Positions 28,316 to 36,554 of a DNA stretch of 64,000 nucleotides are shown in pieces. Position 1 is the first letter of the stretch; the number at the start of each line of letters is the position of its first letter. Location: assembly GCA_934464615.1 (NCBI GenBank), contig CAKSKA010000008.1, positions 10,440-74,439 on the forward strand, written 5' to 3'. Both the position numbers and the translations under genes were made by a program. Source of the DNA: an uncultured Eubacteriales bacterium (GTDB taxonomy: Bacteria; Bacillota; Clostridia; Oscillospirales; Acutalibacteraceae). Under the pieces are notes generated by a model. That model did no database searches, was not told the DNA's origin, and saw nothing but the letters and a program-made list of their open reading frames with translations.

Positions 28316-29092
28316 ATGGCAAAAGTAACTTTAATCGCTCACACTCCGGATCCGCAGCGCACTGTCGCCTGCGCCGCAAAGCTGTGCTACAGCCCGTCGG
28401 GTATAGATACGGTGTATGACGGATTGACAGATGAAAAAACAGCAGCATTTGTAGATATGCTTGCGGATCTCGGTCACGAAAGTCCTATTGAGCATGCAAG
28501 TTTTACTTTCGGCATAGAAGGCGTTTCCCGTTCGCTCTTGGCGCAAATTACAAGACACCGTATGGCGTCTTTTTCGGTACAGAGTCAGCGTTATGTAAGG
28601 GAAAAGGAGTTCGAGTATGTAACTCCGCCCGAAATTGCTGCGGATGGAAGGGCAAACGAACTTTATAAGAGCATTATGCAGGAAGACCAAAAAAGGTATG
28701 ACGAACTTGCAGCCATACTTAAAGAAAAACACATAAAAACATTTTTAAGCGAAGGCAAGGATGAAAAAACGGCGGCAAGACTTGCGGAAAAAAAGGCTAT
28801 TGAGGACGCACGTTTTGTATTGCCTAATGCGTGCGAGACAAAAATGATAGTAACGATGAACTGCCGCAGCCTTATAAACTTTTTCCGCCACCGTTGCTGT
28901 AATCGCGCACAGTGGGAAATACAGGATGTAGCAAACCAAATGCTTGCAATAGTTTGTAAAATAGCGCCCGAAATATTTAAAAAAGCAGGTCCGCCATGCA
29001 TTTCCGGCGCATGCCCCGAGGGTAAAATGTCCTGCGGAAAAGCGGCTTATATGAAACAGTACTACAAGCAGTTAAAAGGACAGGAACAGTAA
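28316..29092 (+). CDS. thyX: FAD-dependent thymidylate synthase
   Basis: ThyX makes dTMP from dUMP with methylene-tetrahydrofolate and reduced FAD, releasing tetrahydrofolate rather than dihydrofolate, so it does not require DHFR recycling. The 258-residue protein carries the signature RHRx7S at residues 80-90 (RHRMASFSVQS). The C-terminal FFRHRCCNRAQWEI segment holds the second substrate-binding Arg region. AAGGGA precedes the ATG at 28316. Its TAA stop overlaps the tmk ATG (TAATG), so synthesis of dTMP and its phosphorylation are coupled. Confidence 0.97.
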   Translation: MAKVTLIAHTPDPQRTVACAAKLCYSPSGIDTVYDGLTDEKTAAFVDMLADLGHESPIEHASFTFGIEGVSRSLLAQITRHRMASFSVQSQRYVREKEFEYVTPPEIAADGRANELYKSIMQEDQKRYDELAAILKEKHIKTFLSEGKDEKTAARLAEKKAIEDARFVLPNACETKMIVTMNCRSLINFFRHRCCNRAQWEIQDVANQMLAIVCKIAPEIFKKAGPPCISGACPEGKMSCGKAAYMKQYYKQLKGQEQ

Positions 29093-29754
29093 TGGGCAAG
29101 TTAATTGTTATTGAGGGACTTGACGGCAGCGGAAAATCAACCCAGCTTGAACTTTTGCCGAAAAGCTTAAAAAATGCCGGTATAGACAGCCGCACGGTTT
29201 CATTTCCGGATTATAAAAGCGATTCAAGCGCGCTTGTTAAAATGTATCTTGACGGAAAATTCGGCAGTAATCCCGAAGACGTAAACGCATATGCGGCATC
29301 CTGTTTTTATGCGGTTGACCGCTATGCTTCCTTTAAAACGGATTGGGGAGAATATTATAAAAACGGCGGCACCGTTATTGCGGGCAGATACACCACATCA
29401 AACGCGGTGCATCAGGCGTCAAAGCTTACAAGCGATAAATGGGAGGATTTTCTTTCATGGCTGTACGATTTTGAGTACAATAAAATGGCAATTCCGAACC
29501 CCAATAAAGTAATTTTCCTTGATATGCCCAACGATGTAGCACAAAAACTTTTAAGTAACCGCTACGGCGGCGACGAAAATAAAAAAGATATTCACGAAAG
29601 CAATAAAACCTATCTTGAACATTGCAGACAGGCGGCTTTGTTTACGGCAAAATATTCGGGCTGGCAAATAATAAACTGCAGTAAAGACGGAAATCCGAGA
29701 AGCCGTGAGGATATTGCGCGCGACGTGGCAGACGCCGCGCTGAGTGTGTTTTAG
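29092..29754 (+). CDS. tmk: Thymidylate kinase
   Basis: This kinase phosphorylates dTMP to dTDP. The 220-residue protein has the P-loop EGLDGSGKST (residues 8-17), the dTMP-binding DRYASF segment in place of the usual DR(Y/F) motif, AGRYTTSNAVHQ, and a lid region with RYGGDENKKDIHES. It belongs to the somewhat divergent clostridial Tmk type. It overlaps thyX by one base and is followed after 10 bases by the DJ-1 gene. Confidence 0.92.
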   Translation: MGKLIVIEGLDGSGKSTQLELLPKSLKNAGIDSRTVSFPDYKSDSSALVKMYLDGKFGSNPEDVNAYAASCFYAVDRYASFKTDWGEYYKNGGTVIAGRYTTSNAVHQASKLTSDKWEDFLSWLYDFEYNKMAIPNPNKVIFLDMPNDVAQKLLSNRYGGDENKKDIHESNKTYLEHCRQAALFTAKYSGWQIINCSKDGNPRSREDIARDVADAALSVF

Positions 29755-29764
29755 GAGAAAATTT

Positions 29765-30316
29765 ATGGTATATGTATTTTTAGCAGACGGATTTGAAGAG
29801 GTTGAGGCATTAACGCCGGTCGATATTATGCGGCGTGCGGGTATAGCCTGCCGTACGGTCGGCGTTACGGGCAAAACCGTAACGGGAGCACACGGTATAA
29901 ACGTACAAAGCGATATTGAAATAAACGGCGTCGATTTTTCCAATGCACAAATGCTTGTTTTGCCGGGCGGTATGCCGGGAGCTGAAAATCTTGAAAAAAG
30001 CGCGGACGTAAAACGTGCGGTTCTGCTTACTGTGCAAAACGGCAAAAAGGTTGCGGCAATATGTGCGGCGCCTTATGTGCTGGGCGTTTGGGGATTGCTC
30101 GGCGGTAAAAACGCAACCTGCTACCCCGGATTTGAAGACAGGCTTTTAAATGCAAACTATACCGCTGCCGCAGTGGAGACCGACGGCAATATAATCACCG
30201 CAAACGGTCCGGCGGCGGCAATGGATTTTGCCTTTGAAATTATAAAACAACTCGGCATTGATAAATCGGAAAAAATACGTTTATCAATGCAGTTCAGGGA
30301 GGAAAATCATGGATAA
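29765..30316 (+). CDS. DJ-1/PfpI family protein
   Basis: The 183-residue protein has the DJ-1 fold: FLADGFEEVEALTPVDIMRRAG with the acidic residue that orients the nucleophile, LPGGMPGAENL, and AAICAAPYVLG with the reactive Cys near residue 100. Members act as glyoxalases, protein deglycases or redox-sensing chaperones; which applies here cannot be told. AGGAG precedes the ATG at 29765, and the stop overlaps mltG by 8 bases. Confidence 0.92.
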   Translation: MVYVFLADGFEEVEALTPVDIMRRAGIACRTVGVTGKTVTGAHGINVQSDIEINGVDFSNAQMLVLPGGMPGAENLEKSADVKRAVLLTVQNGKKVAAICAAPYVLGVWGLLGGKNATCYPGFEDRLLNANYTAAAVETDGNIITANGPAAAMDFAFEIIKQLGIDKSEKIRLSMQFREENHG

Positions 30317-31553
30317 CGAAAATAACTATGAAAATCCGAATACGGAAGGCAACGTACCGCACGGCAGCGAAAACAAACAGGATAATTTTGACGATATGTT
30401 CTTCGGCGTGGAGGATGCACCGCAGCAGTCGGACGCCGCGCCGGATGACGATGATATTGTAAAAGAAATTAAAAGGGATAAGCATACCCATTCAAAAACA
30501 AAGTCCGCACGCAAAAAGAAAAAAGGACTTATTAAAAATATTGTATGGATACTTGTTATAGTTTGCGTGTCGGTAGGTATTGCCGCAGCCGTGCTTGTGG
30601 GTACGGGCGAGTATCTCGGTATAGGCAGGGGACGCGGCAGGGAAGTTGTTGTTGAAATAGATTCCGGTATGTCTACGCGCGCAATCGCAAAACGCCTTAA
30701 GGAAAGCGGTGCAATTAACAATGCGCTTACATTCCGTCTTTATTCAAAAGTAAAGGGACTTGACAGTAAGTTCTCCTACGGCGTTTATACTTTTAATAAC
30801 GAAATAGGTTATGAAGATTTGGCGAGAATGCTTATGACGCAAGGTGCAAAGGCGGACTCTGTTACCGTTACAATACCCGAAATGGCAACTATAGACGATA
30901 TGGCAAAAATACTTGAAGAAAAGGGCGTTTGCACAGCGGACGACTTTAAAAACGAGGTAAATTACGGAGAGTATACAAACGCGTTTTTGGAAGGTCTGCC
31001 TGCGGATAAAGTTTACTACAGGTTTGAAGGGTACCTTTTCCCCGACACATACGATTTTTATTGTTATGAGTCCAAACCGTGCGCAAAACTGGCTGTTCAA
31101 AAAATGCTTGACCGCATGGAAGAAGAGTGGACCGATAAAAACATACAAAAGGCAAAGGATATGGGCTACAGCGTGCATCAAATACTTACAATGGCATCTA
31201 TTGTAGAACTTGAAGCCGGCGGCACACCGAACGAAATGGCAAATGTTGCGCAGGTGTTTTATAACCGCCTTGCAAGTCCCGATTTTAAAACGCTGGGTTC
31301 TTCGCCCACACGCAAATATCCGTACGGCGGAGACAGGTACAATACCTATAAGTGCGAAGGGTTGCCCGTAGGACCGCTTTGCGCGCCGAGCCACAATGCT
31401 ATCGAGGCTGCGCTTAATCCCAATACACAGCAAAAAGCGACATACTTTGTAACCGATAAAAGTATGAATTTTTACTACAATACAACCCTTGCGGCACATA
31501 ACGCGACCATATCAAAACTGCAAAGAGAGAACAACTGGATTTATGAAGATTAA
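30309..31553 (+). CDS. mltG: Endolytic murein transglycosylase MltG
   Basis: MltG cuts nascent glycan strands and so sets strand length next to the synthases. The 414-residue protein has an acidic, disordered cytoplasmic N-terminus of about 75 residues, a single span near 78-98, a LysM-like domain and the YceG domain with the catalytic motif TMASIVE (Glu300) and FYNRL. The N-terminal cytoplasmic part is longer than in E. coli. The ATG at 30309 has GGGAGG ahead. It overlaps the DJ-1 gene upstream and the U32 gene downstream. Confidence 0.95.
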   Translation: MDNENNYENPNTEGNVPHGSENKQDNFDDMFFGVEDAPQQSDAAPDDDDIVKEIKRDKHTHSKTKSARKKKKGLIKNIVWILVIVCVSVGIAAAVLVGTGEYLGIGRGRGREVVVEIDSGMSTRAIAKRLKESGAINNALTFRLYSKVKGLDSKFSYGVYTFNNEIGYEDLARMLMTQGAKADSVTVTIPEMATIDDMAKILEEKGVCTADDFKNEVNYGEYTNAFLEGLPADKVYYRFEGYLFPDTYDFYCYESKPCAKLAVQKMLDRMEEEWTDKNIQKAKDMGYSVHQILTMASIVELEAGGTPNEMANVAQVFYNRLASPDFKTLGSSPTRKYPYGGDRYNTYKCEGLPVGPLCAPSHNAIEAALNPNTQQKATYFVTDKSMNFYYNTTLAAHNATISKLQRENNWIYED

Positions 31554-32769
31554 AATACCCGAACTTTTATGTCCTGCCGGCGATTTGACAAGACTTTGCG
31601 CCGCCGTGGATTTCGGTGCGGACGCCGTGTATCTTGCCGGAGAAGAATTCGGTATGCGTACCGCCGCGTCAAATTTCGGTAAGGATGAACTTAAAAAGGG
31701 CATAGAGTATGCACATTCCCACGGTGTAAAGGTGCATGTAACCTGCAATACTTTGCCGCACAATGCGGAAATACCGCGCTTGCCGGAATTTCTGGAATAT
31801 TTGGACAGCATAGGTACGGACGCCGTTATTGCGGCGGATATAGGTACTATGTCTTATGTTAAAAAATATGCTCCGCATTGCGAGCTTCACGCGTCGGTGC
31901 AGTCGGGAATTGTTAATTACCTTACCGCAAACGAATTTTATAATATGGGTGCAAAACGTGTGGTTTTGGCACGGGAACTTTCTCTTGAAGAAATTGCCGA
32001 AATCCGTGCAAAAACACCTAAAGAACTTGAAATAGAAGCCTTTGTACACGGCGCAATGTGCGTTTCCTTTTCGGCAAGGTGTCTGCTGTCGAGTTATATG
32101 ACCGGAAGAGATGCAAACCGCGGAGATTGCGCGCAGCCTTGCCGTTGGAGTTATTCTTTAATGGAAGAAAAACGGCCGGGGCAGTATTTTGATATAACCG
32201 AAACCGACAAGGGCACATACATACTTAATGCCAACGATTTATGCATGGCGCCTTATTTAAAACAGGTTGCCGAAGCGGGAATTGACAGCATTAAAATTGA
32301 GGGCAGGGCCAAATCCCATTATTATGTCGCGGTTGTTACAAACGCTTACCGCGGCGCGCTTGACAGCCTTACAGACAGCGGCGATAACTGGACTTTGCCG
32401 CAATGGGTAAATGATGAACTTTGTAAAATAAGCCATCGTAATTATTCCACGGGATTTTATTTCGGCACGCCGAAAAATTCACAAACGTATGAGAACGCCG
32501 GATATATAAGGGACTACAGCGTGGGAGCCGTGGTTGAAGGTTACGAGGACGGCAAAATTATAGCCACCGTTAAAAATAAATTTTTTGCAGGTCAGCAATT
32601 TGACTGCCTGTCTGTAGGCGGCGAGCCGTTTTTTGTGGACGCAAATGTCGTATATAATGAAAAGGACGAGAAAATAGACGTGGCTCCGCACCCGATGATG
32701 ACCGTAAAAATTCCGTTTGAAAAACCTGTGCGCGCAGGTTCGCTGCTGCGCATTAAGGCAGAAAATTAA
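31543..32769 (+). CDS. U32 family protein (RlhA/TrhP-like hydroxylation protein)
   Basis: The 408-residue protein opens PELLCPAGDLTRLCAAVDFGADAVYLAG, the usual U32 barrel start, and has the Cys-rich signature MTGRDANRGDCAQPCRW near 200-215 that may hold an iron-sulfur cluster. Although named peptidases, U32 members RlhA and TrhP hydroxylate 23S rRNA or the tRNA wobble uridine from prephenate-dependent chemistry. The full domain set favours an RNA-modification role by homology. The gene overlaps mltG by 11 bases, an arrangement seen often in Clostridia. Confidence 0.88.
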   Translation: MKIKIPELLCPAGDLTRLCAAVDFGADAVYLAGEEFGMRTAASNFGKDELKKGIEYAHSHGVKVHVTCNTLPHNAEIPRLPEFLEYLDSIGTDAVIAADIGTMSYVKKYAPHCELHASVQSGIVNYLTANEFYNMGAKRVVLARELSLEEIAEIRAKTPKELEIEAFVHGAMCVSFSARCLLSSYMTGRDANRGDCAQPCRWSYSLMEEKRPGQYFDITETDKGTYILNANDLCMAPYLKQVAEAGIDSIKIEGRAKSHYYVAVVTNAYRGALDSLTDSGDNWTLPQWVNDELCKISHRNYSTGFYFGTPKNSQTYENAGYIRDYSVGAVVEGYEDGKIIATVKNKFFAGQQFDCLSVGGEPFFVDANVVYNEKDEKIDVAPHPMMTVKIPFEKPVRAGSLLRIKAEN

Positions 32770-32781
32770 ATATTTGATTTT

Positions 32782-32826
32782 AACACCGCCTTTTTGGGTA
32801 AAATACTCAAAAAAGGCGGTGTTTTT
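32782..32826 (+). terminator. Terminator-like hairpin that contains the PBP ribosome site
   Basis: A 14-base stem (32782-32795 with 32810-32823) is followed by a T run that leads directly into the PBP ATG at 32827. The 3' arm holds AGGCGG, the only candidate ribosome site for that gene. It looks like a terminator for the U32 operon and would also hide the ribosome site when folded. Confidence 0.75.
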
Positions 32827-34434
32827 ATGAAAAATGCAAATACGGGACTGAGGATAACACTTGTTTATGCGTGTACGGTAATACTTATGTTTGCGGGCGT
32901 TATGCGTATTTACAGCGTGGCAAATGACGAAAAGATACAAACAGCCGCAAAAAATAATAATTACCGAATAACGCTTACCGATTTAAGAGGAACGGTGTTT
33001 GACCGTAATTTGCTGCCTGTTACAAATAAACAGCAAAAAATTCTTGCGGTGGTTATGCCTACACCGCGTGCGATTACGGCAATAAGACAGGAACTGTACG
33101 GCGAACGCCTTGAAAGCGCGCTGTCATTACTTAAAAGCGGAAAACCTGCGGTAGTGCAGGTTGAACGGGAAATAGACTGCGACGGTATAACCTGTGTAAA
33201 AGTACCGGTGCATTTGTCGCAGGACACATTGTGTCCTCAGCTTATAGGCTATACCGATGAGGAAAATCACGGCGTATGCGGTATAGAATACAGTTTTGAC
33301 GATGCACTTTATACCGATGAAAAATTACAGGTATTACTGGCGGACGACGGCAACGGCGATTTGCTTTACGGTGCAGAAGCGGAAATTGTCGGTGATACGT
33401 CGGTGACGGACAGCGGAATCGCATTGACGCTTGACACAAATATACAAGCCGTAACGGCGGATGCTATGAAAGATATAATAAGCGGAGCCGCCGTGGTAAG
33501 CGAAGTGGGAACTGGGAAAATCAGGGCAATGGTAAGCATGCCGCAATTTGATATTACACGGGTGTCGGAGTATTTAAACAGCGAAAATTCACCGCTTGTA
33601 AACAGGGCGCTTTGCGCTTATAATGTGGGCTCCGCATTTAAACCATGCGTTGCCGCCGCTGTGTTGGAAGACGGAAGATTTTCGTCATTTACAACTGATT
33701 GTACAGGCAGTACCGACATTGACGGTCATGTTTTTAAATGCCATAAATTATCCGGACACGGAACAGTGGATTTAAAGAGTGCGCTTACCTATTCCTGTAA
33801 TGTGTTTTTTTATGAAATTTCCTGCAAAGTCGGCGGCAGGGCAATATACGATATGGCGTCAAAACTGTCATTCGGTAATAAAATCGACCTCGGCGGAATA
33901 TTTACAGACAGCGGCAGTATAACGTCGGCTCAAAAGCTTGAAAGTAATTCACACGCCACTGCAAATCTGGCAATAGGGCAGGGGGAACTGTTGTTAAGTC
34001 CGGTTTCAATATTAACTCTTTACGAAGCTATAGCAAACGGCGGAGTGTACCATATGCCGAGCATAATAGAAGGCAGCGTTAAGAGAGGACTTTTAAGTAA
34101 AAACGCAGCGCCCGTTCCCACACGCGCTATGAGCCGCGAAACAGCCGATACAATAAAAAAGTATCTTTGCAGCGTTGTGGAATCCGGCACGGGTGCTGCC
34201 GCCGGGCCTGAAAAAACAACGGCGGCCGGCAAAACCGCCACAGCGGAAACCGGTTGGCAAAAGGACGGCGTTTTAATACAAAACTCATGGTTTTGCGGAT
34301 TTTTTCCGGTTGAAAACCCGAAATATGCGGTGGCTGTGCTTATAGAGGATACGCAAAAAAACGGCACGGCGGGCGCTCCCGTCTTTAAAAAAATAGCCGA
34401 CGGTATAACAACGCTTGAAAACAGCCTTTCATAA
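32827..34434 (+). CDS. Penicillin-binding protein (class B transpeptidase-like)
   Basis: A peptidoglycan cross-linking enzyme of 535 residues. One span near residues 8-29 anchors it; the NYRITLTDLRGTVFDRN segment (about 45-61) is the class B pedestal start. The transpeptidase has SAFK (Ser269, Lys272) and SCN (323-325). The third motif reads AGKTATAE (469-474) where KTG is usual, so Gly is replaced by Ala. The pedestal is short, as in the PBPs related to SpoVD/FtsI or PbpA in Clostridia. It has no obvious partner SEDS gene in the window. Its ribosome site lies in a hairpin. Confidence 0.88.
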   Translation: MKNANTGLRITLVYACTVILMFAGVMRIYSVANDEKIQTAAKNNNYRITLTDLRGTVFDRNLLPVTNKQQKILAVVMPTPRAITAIRQELYGERLESALSLLKSGKPAVVQVEREIDCDGITCVKVPVHLSQDTLCPQLIGYTDEENHGVCGIEYSFDDALYTDEKLQVLLADDGNGDLLYGAEAEIVGDTSVTDSGIALTLDTNIQAVTADAMKDIISGAAVVSEVGTGKIRAMVSMPQFDITRVSEYLNSENSPLVNRALCAYNVGSAFKPCVAAAVLEDGRFSSFTTDCTGSTDIDGHVFKCHKLSGHGTVDLKSALTYSCNVFFYEISCKVGGRAIYDMASKLSFGNKIDLGGIFTDSGSITSAQKLESNSHATANLAIGQGELLLSPVSILTLYEAIANGGVYHMPSIIEGSVKRGLLSKNAAPVPTRAMSRETADTIKKYLCSVVESGTGAAAGPEKTTAAGKTATAETGWQKDGVLIQNSWFCGFFPVENPKYAVAVLIEDTQKNGTAGAPVFKKIADGITTLENSLS

Positions 34435-34456
34435 TATAAGCATTGCACGAATTTTA

Positions 34457-34485
34457 TTGCAAATTATGACATTAAATGATATAAT
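34457..34485 (+). promoter_or_regulatory. Sigma-A promoter with extended -10, ahead of recJ
   Basis: TTGCAA (34457-34462) and TATAAT (34480-34485) are 17 bases apart, and TG at 34477-34478 makes an extended -10. It lies 38 bases before the recJ start and probably drives recJ, relA, dtd and the genes that follow. Confidence 0.8.
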
Positions 34486-34522
34486 TACTTAATATATAAA
34501 TGTTGCAGACAGGGGTGAGAGT

Positions 34523-36517
34523 ATGGCGTATAAAAAATGGATTGTAAACCGTGTGGATAAAGCCGCGGCAACGGAACTTGCAAATGAATGTGAAAGCGAT
34601 CCGTTTTTGGCGCTTATAGCGTCTGCCAGAGGCTATGCGGAGCCGTACGATTTCGAACAGTTTATGTCCGACGATGTCGTTTTTAATTCACCTTATACTC
34701 TGCCCGATATGGAAAAGGGAGTGGAAGCCGTAAGGCAGGCAATAGAGCAAAATCTGCTTATTTGCGTTTGCGGCGATTACGACTGCGACGGCGTAACCGC
34801 AACCGCGCTTTTGTACAGTTATTTGTGCGAAAAGGGCGCAAATTGCACCTACTACATTCCCGACAGATTCAGTGACGGTTACGGCATAAGCATAAATGCA
34901 ATAGATAAATTAAAGAAACAGGGCGTTGAGTTTATTATAACCGTGGATAACGGAATAAGCTGTGCGCAGCAGATTGAATACGCAAATTCGCTCGGTATAA
35001 AAACAGTTGTTACCGACCACCATTTACCGCCGGAAGTTTTACCTGACGCACTTGCGGTTATCGATCCGCATATAAACGGCAGCAATGCGGAATTTAAAGA
35101 TATATGCGGCGTATTTGTGGCGTTTAAACTGGTTTGCGCGCTTGAGGACGCGCAACCGGAAGAACTTGCCGAAAAATATGCGGATTTGGTTGCAATAGGC
35201 ACCGTGGCAGACGTTATGCCGCTTACCGACGAAAACAGAGATATAGTTAAACTCGGCATATCGCTTATAAACAGTACTAAAAAGTCGGGAATTACGGCGC
35301 TTCTTAACAGTGCCGGAATTAAACGCGGGGAAGTTACGGCGCAGAAGATAGCATTCGGCTTATCGCCGCGCATAAATGCGGCAGGCAGAATGGCGTCCGC
35401 CGACATTGCTTTTTCGCTTTTGACGGAAAATGACTTTTTAAAGGCTTCGTCTATAGCGGAAAAGCTGGAAGAACTTAACGCACTGCGGCAAAAAACAGAA
35501 AGGGAAATATCCGCACAGGCCGTAAAAATTATAGAGGATAACGGGTTTGAGTACGACCGCGTTATTGTTGTTGCCGGAAATAACTGGCATAAAGGCGTTG
35601 TGGGTATATCCGCTTCGCGAATTGCGGAAAAATACGGCAAACCCACATTCGTCCTGTCTGTTGATGATGACGGCGAAGTTTCCGGTTCGGGCAGGAGCGT
35701 AGGCGATTTTTCTCTTTATGACGCTGTTTTTTATTGCAGGGATATACTTTCAAGGTTCGGCGGTCATACATCAGCTGCAGGCGTGGGACTTAAGGCGGAT
35801 AAAATCGACGAATTCCGCAATAAAATCAACGAATACTGTAAGGATATGCCTTACAGCGCACCCGTTTTAAAATTGGATTGTAAATTAAATCCTGCGGGAA
35901 TATCAATAGATATGGCACAGGCGCTCCGCCTTCTTGAGCCGTTCGGCAATGCAAATCCCGTACCTGTTTTCGGACTGTACGGAATGAAAATTGAAAAAAT
36001 TGTGCAACTTGGCGGCGGTAAACACGCAAAACTGCTGCTCTCCAAAAACGGAACGGTTACACAGGCTTTGGCATTCGGCGTACCGGCATCGGCAATACCG
36101 TTTTCGGTTTCGGATATTATAGATATTGCCGTAACAATAGATGTAAACGAATATATGGGCAACAGCAGTGTGTCGGTTATTATAAAAGATTGGCGCGTAA
36201 GCGGCACGGACGAGGAAAAAATGTTTGCCGATATTGCAGAGTACGAGGCTTTTCGGCGGAATGAGCCGGTCGGGCATACCCTTACAAGAGATGACGTTGC
36301 CGCGGTTTACCGTGCCGCAGACGGCGTTACACCGGAATTTTTAAGACAGAAATTTTTAAACAGTGCCGGATATTTTAAAACAATGGCAGCACTTGACGTG
36401 CTTTACGAACTTTGCCTTATTAAAAACGTACAGGACGGCGGTACGGTAAAAATACATACTGTAAAGGGTAAAAAGGTCAGTCTTGAAGACTCGGCAACAT
36501 TCAATGCGTTAGTATGA
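34523..36517 (+). CDS. recJ: Single-stranded-DNA-specific exonuclease RecJ
   Basis: RecJ degrades single-stranded DNA 5' to 3' in recombination and mismatch repair. The 664-residue protein has the DHH-family motifs in order: VCGDYDCDGVTATALL (near 87), IITVDNGIS, VTDHHLPPE, IGTVADVMPL, and the DHHA1 motif GGHTSAAGVGL near 413. The OB fold and C-terminal extension follow. Length is slightly above the E. coli enzyme and normal for Firmicutes. The ATG at 34523 has a GGGGTGAGAG ribosome site. Confidence 0.95.
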   Translation: MAYKKWIVNRVDKAAATELANECESDPFLALIASARGYAEPYDFEQFMSDDVVFNSPYTLPDMEKGVEAVRQAIEQNLLICVCGDYDCDGVTATALLYSYLCEKGANCTYYIPDRFSDGYGISINAIDKLKKQGVEFIITVDNGISCAQQIEYANSLGIKTVVTDHHLPPEVLPDALAVIDPHINGSNAEFKDICGVFVAFKLVCALEDAQPEELAEKYADLVAIGTVADVMPLTDENRDIVKLGISLINSTKKSGITALLNSAGIKRGEVTAQKIAFGLSPRINAAGRMASADIAFSLLTENDFLKASSIAEKLEELNALRQKTEREISAQAVKIIEDNGFEYDRVIVVAGNNWHKGVVGISASRIAEKYGKPTFVLSVDDDGEVSGSGRSVGDFSLYDAVFYCRDILSRFGGHTSAAGVGLKADKIDEFRNKINEYCKDMPYSAPVLKLDCKLNPAGISIDMAQALRLLEPFGNANPVPVFGLYGMKIEKIVQLGGGKHAKLLLSKNGTVTQALAFGVPASAIPFSVSDIIDIAVTIDVNEYMGNSSVSVIIKDWRVSGTDEEKMFADIAEYEAFRRNEPVGHTLTRDDVAAVYRAADGVTPEFLRQKFLNSAGYFKTMAALDVLYELCLIKNVQDGGTVKIHTVKGKKVSLEDSATFNALV

Positions 36518-36554
36518 CAGGACTCAAACCTGTCACATTAAAGGGGTGAGCATA

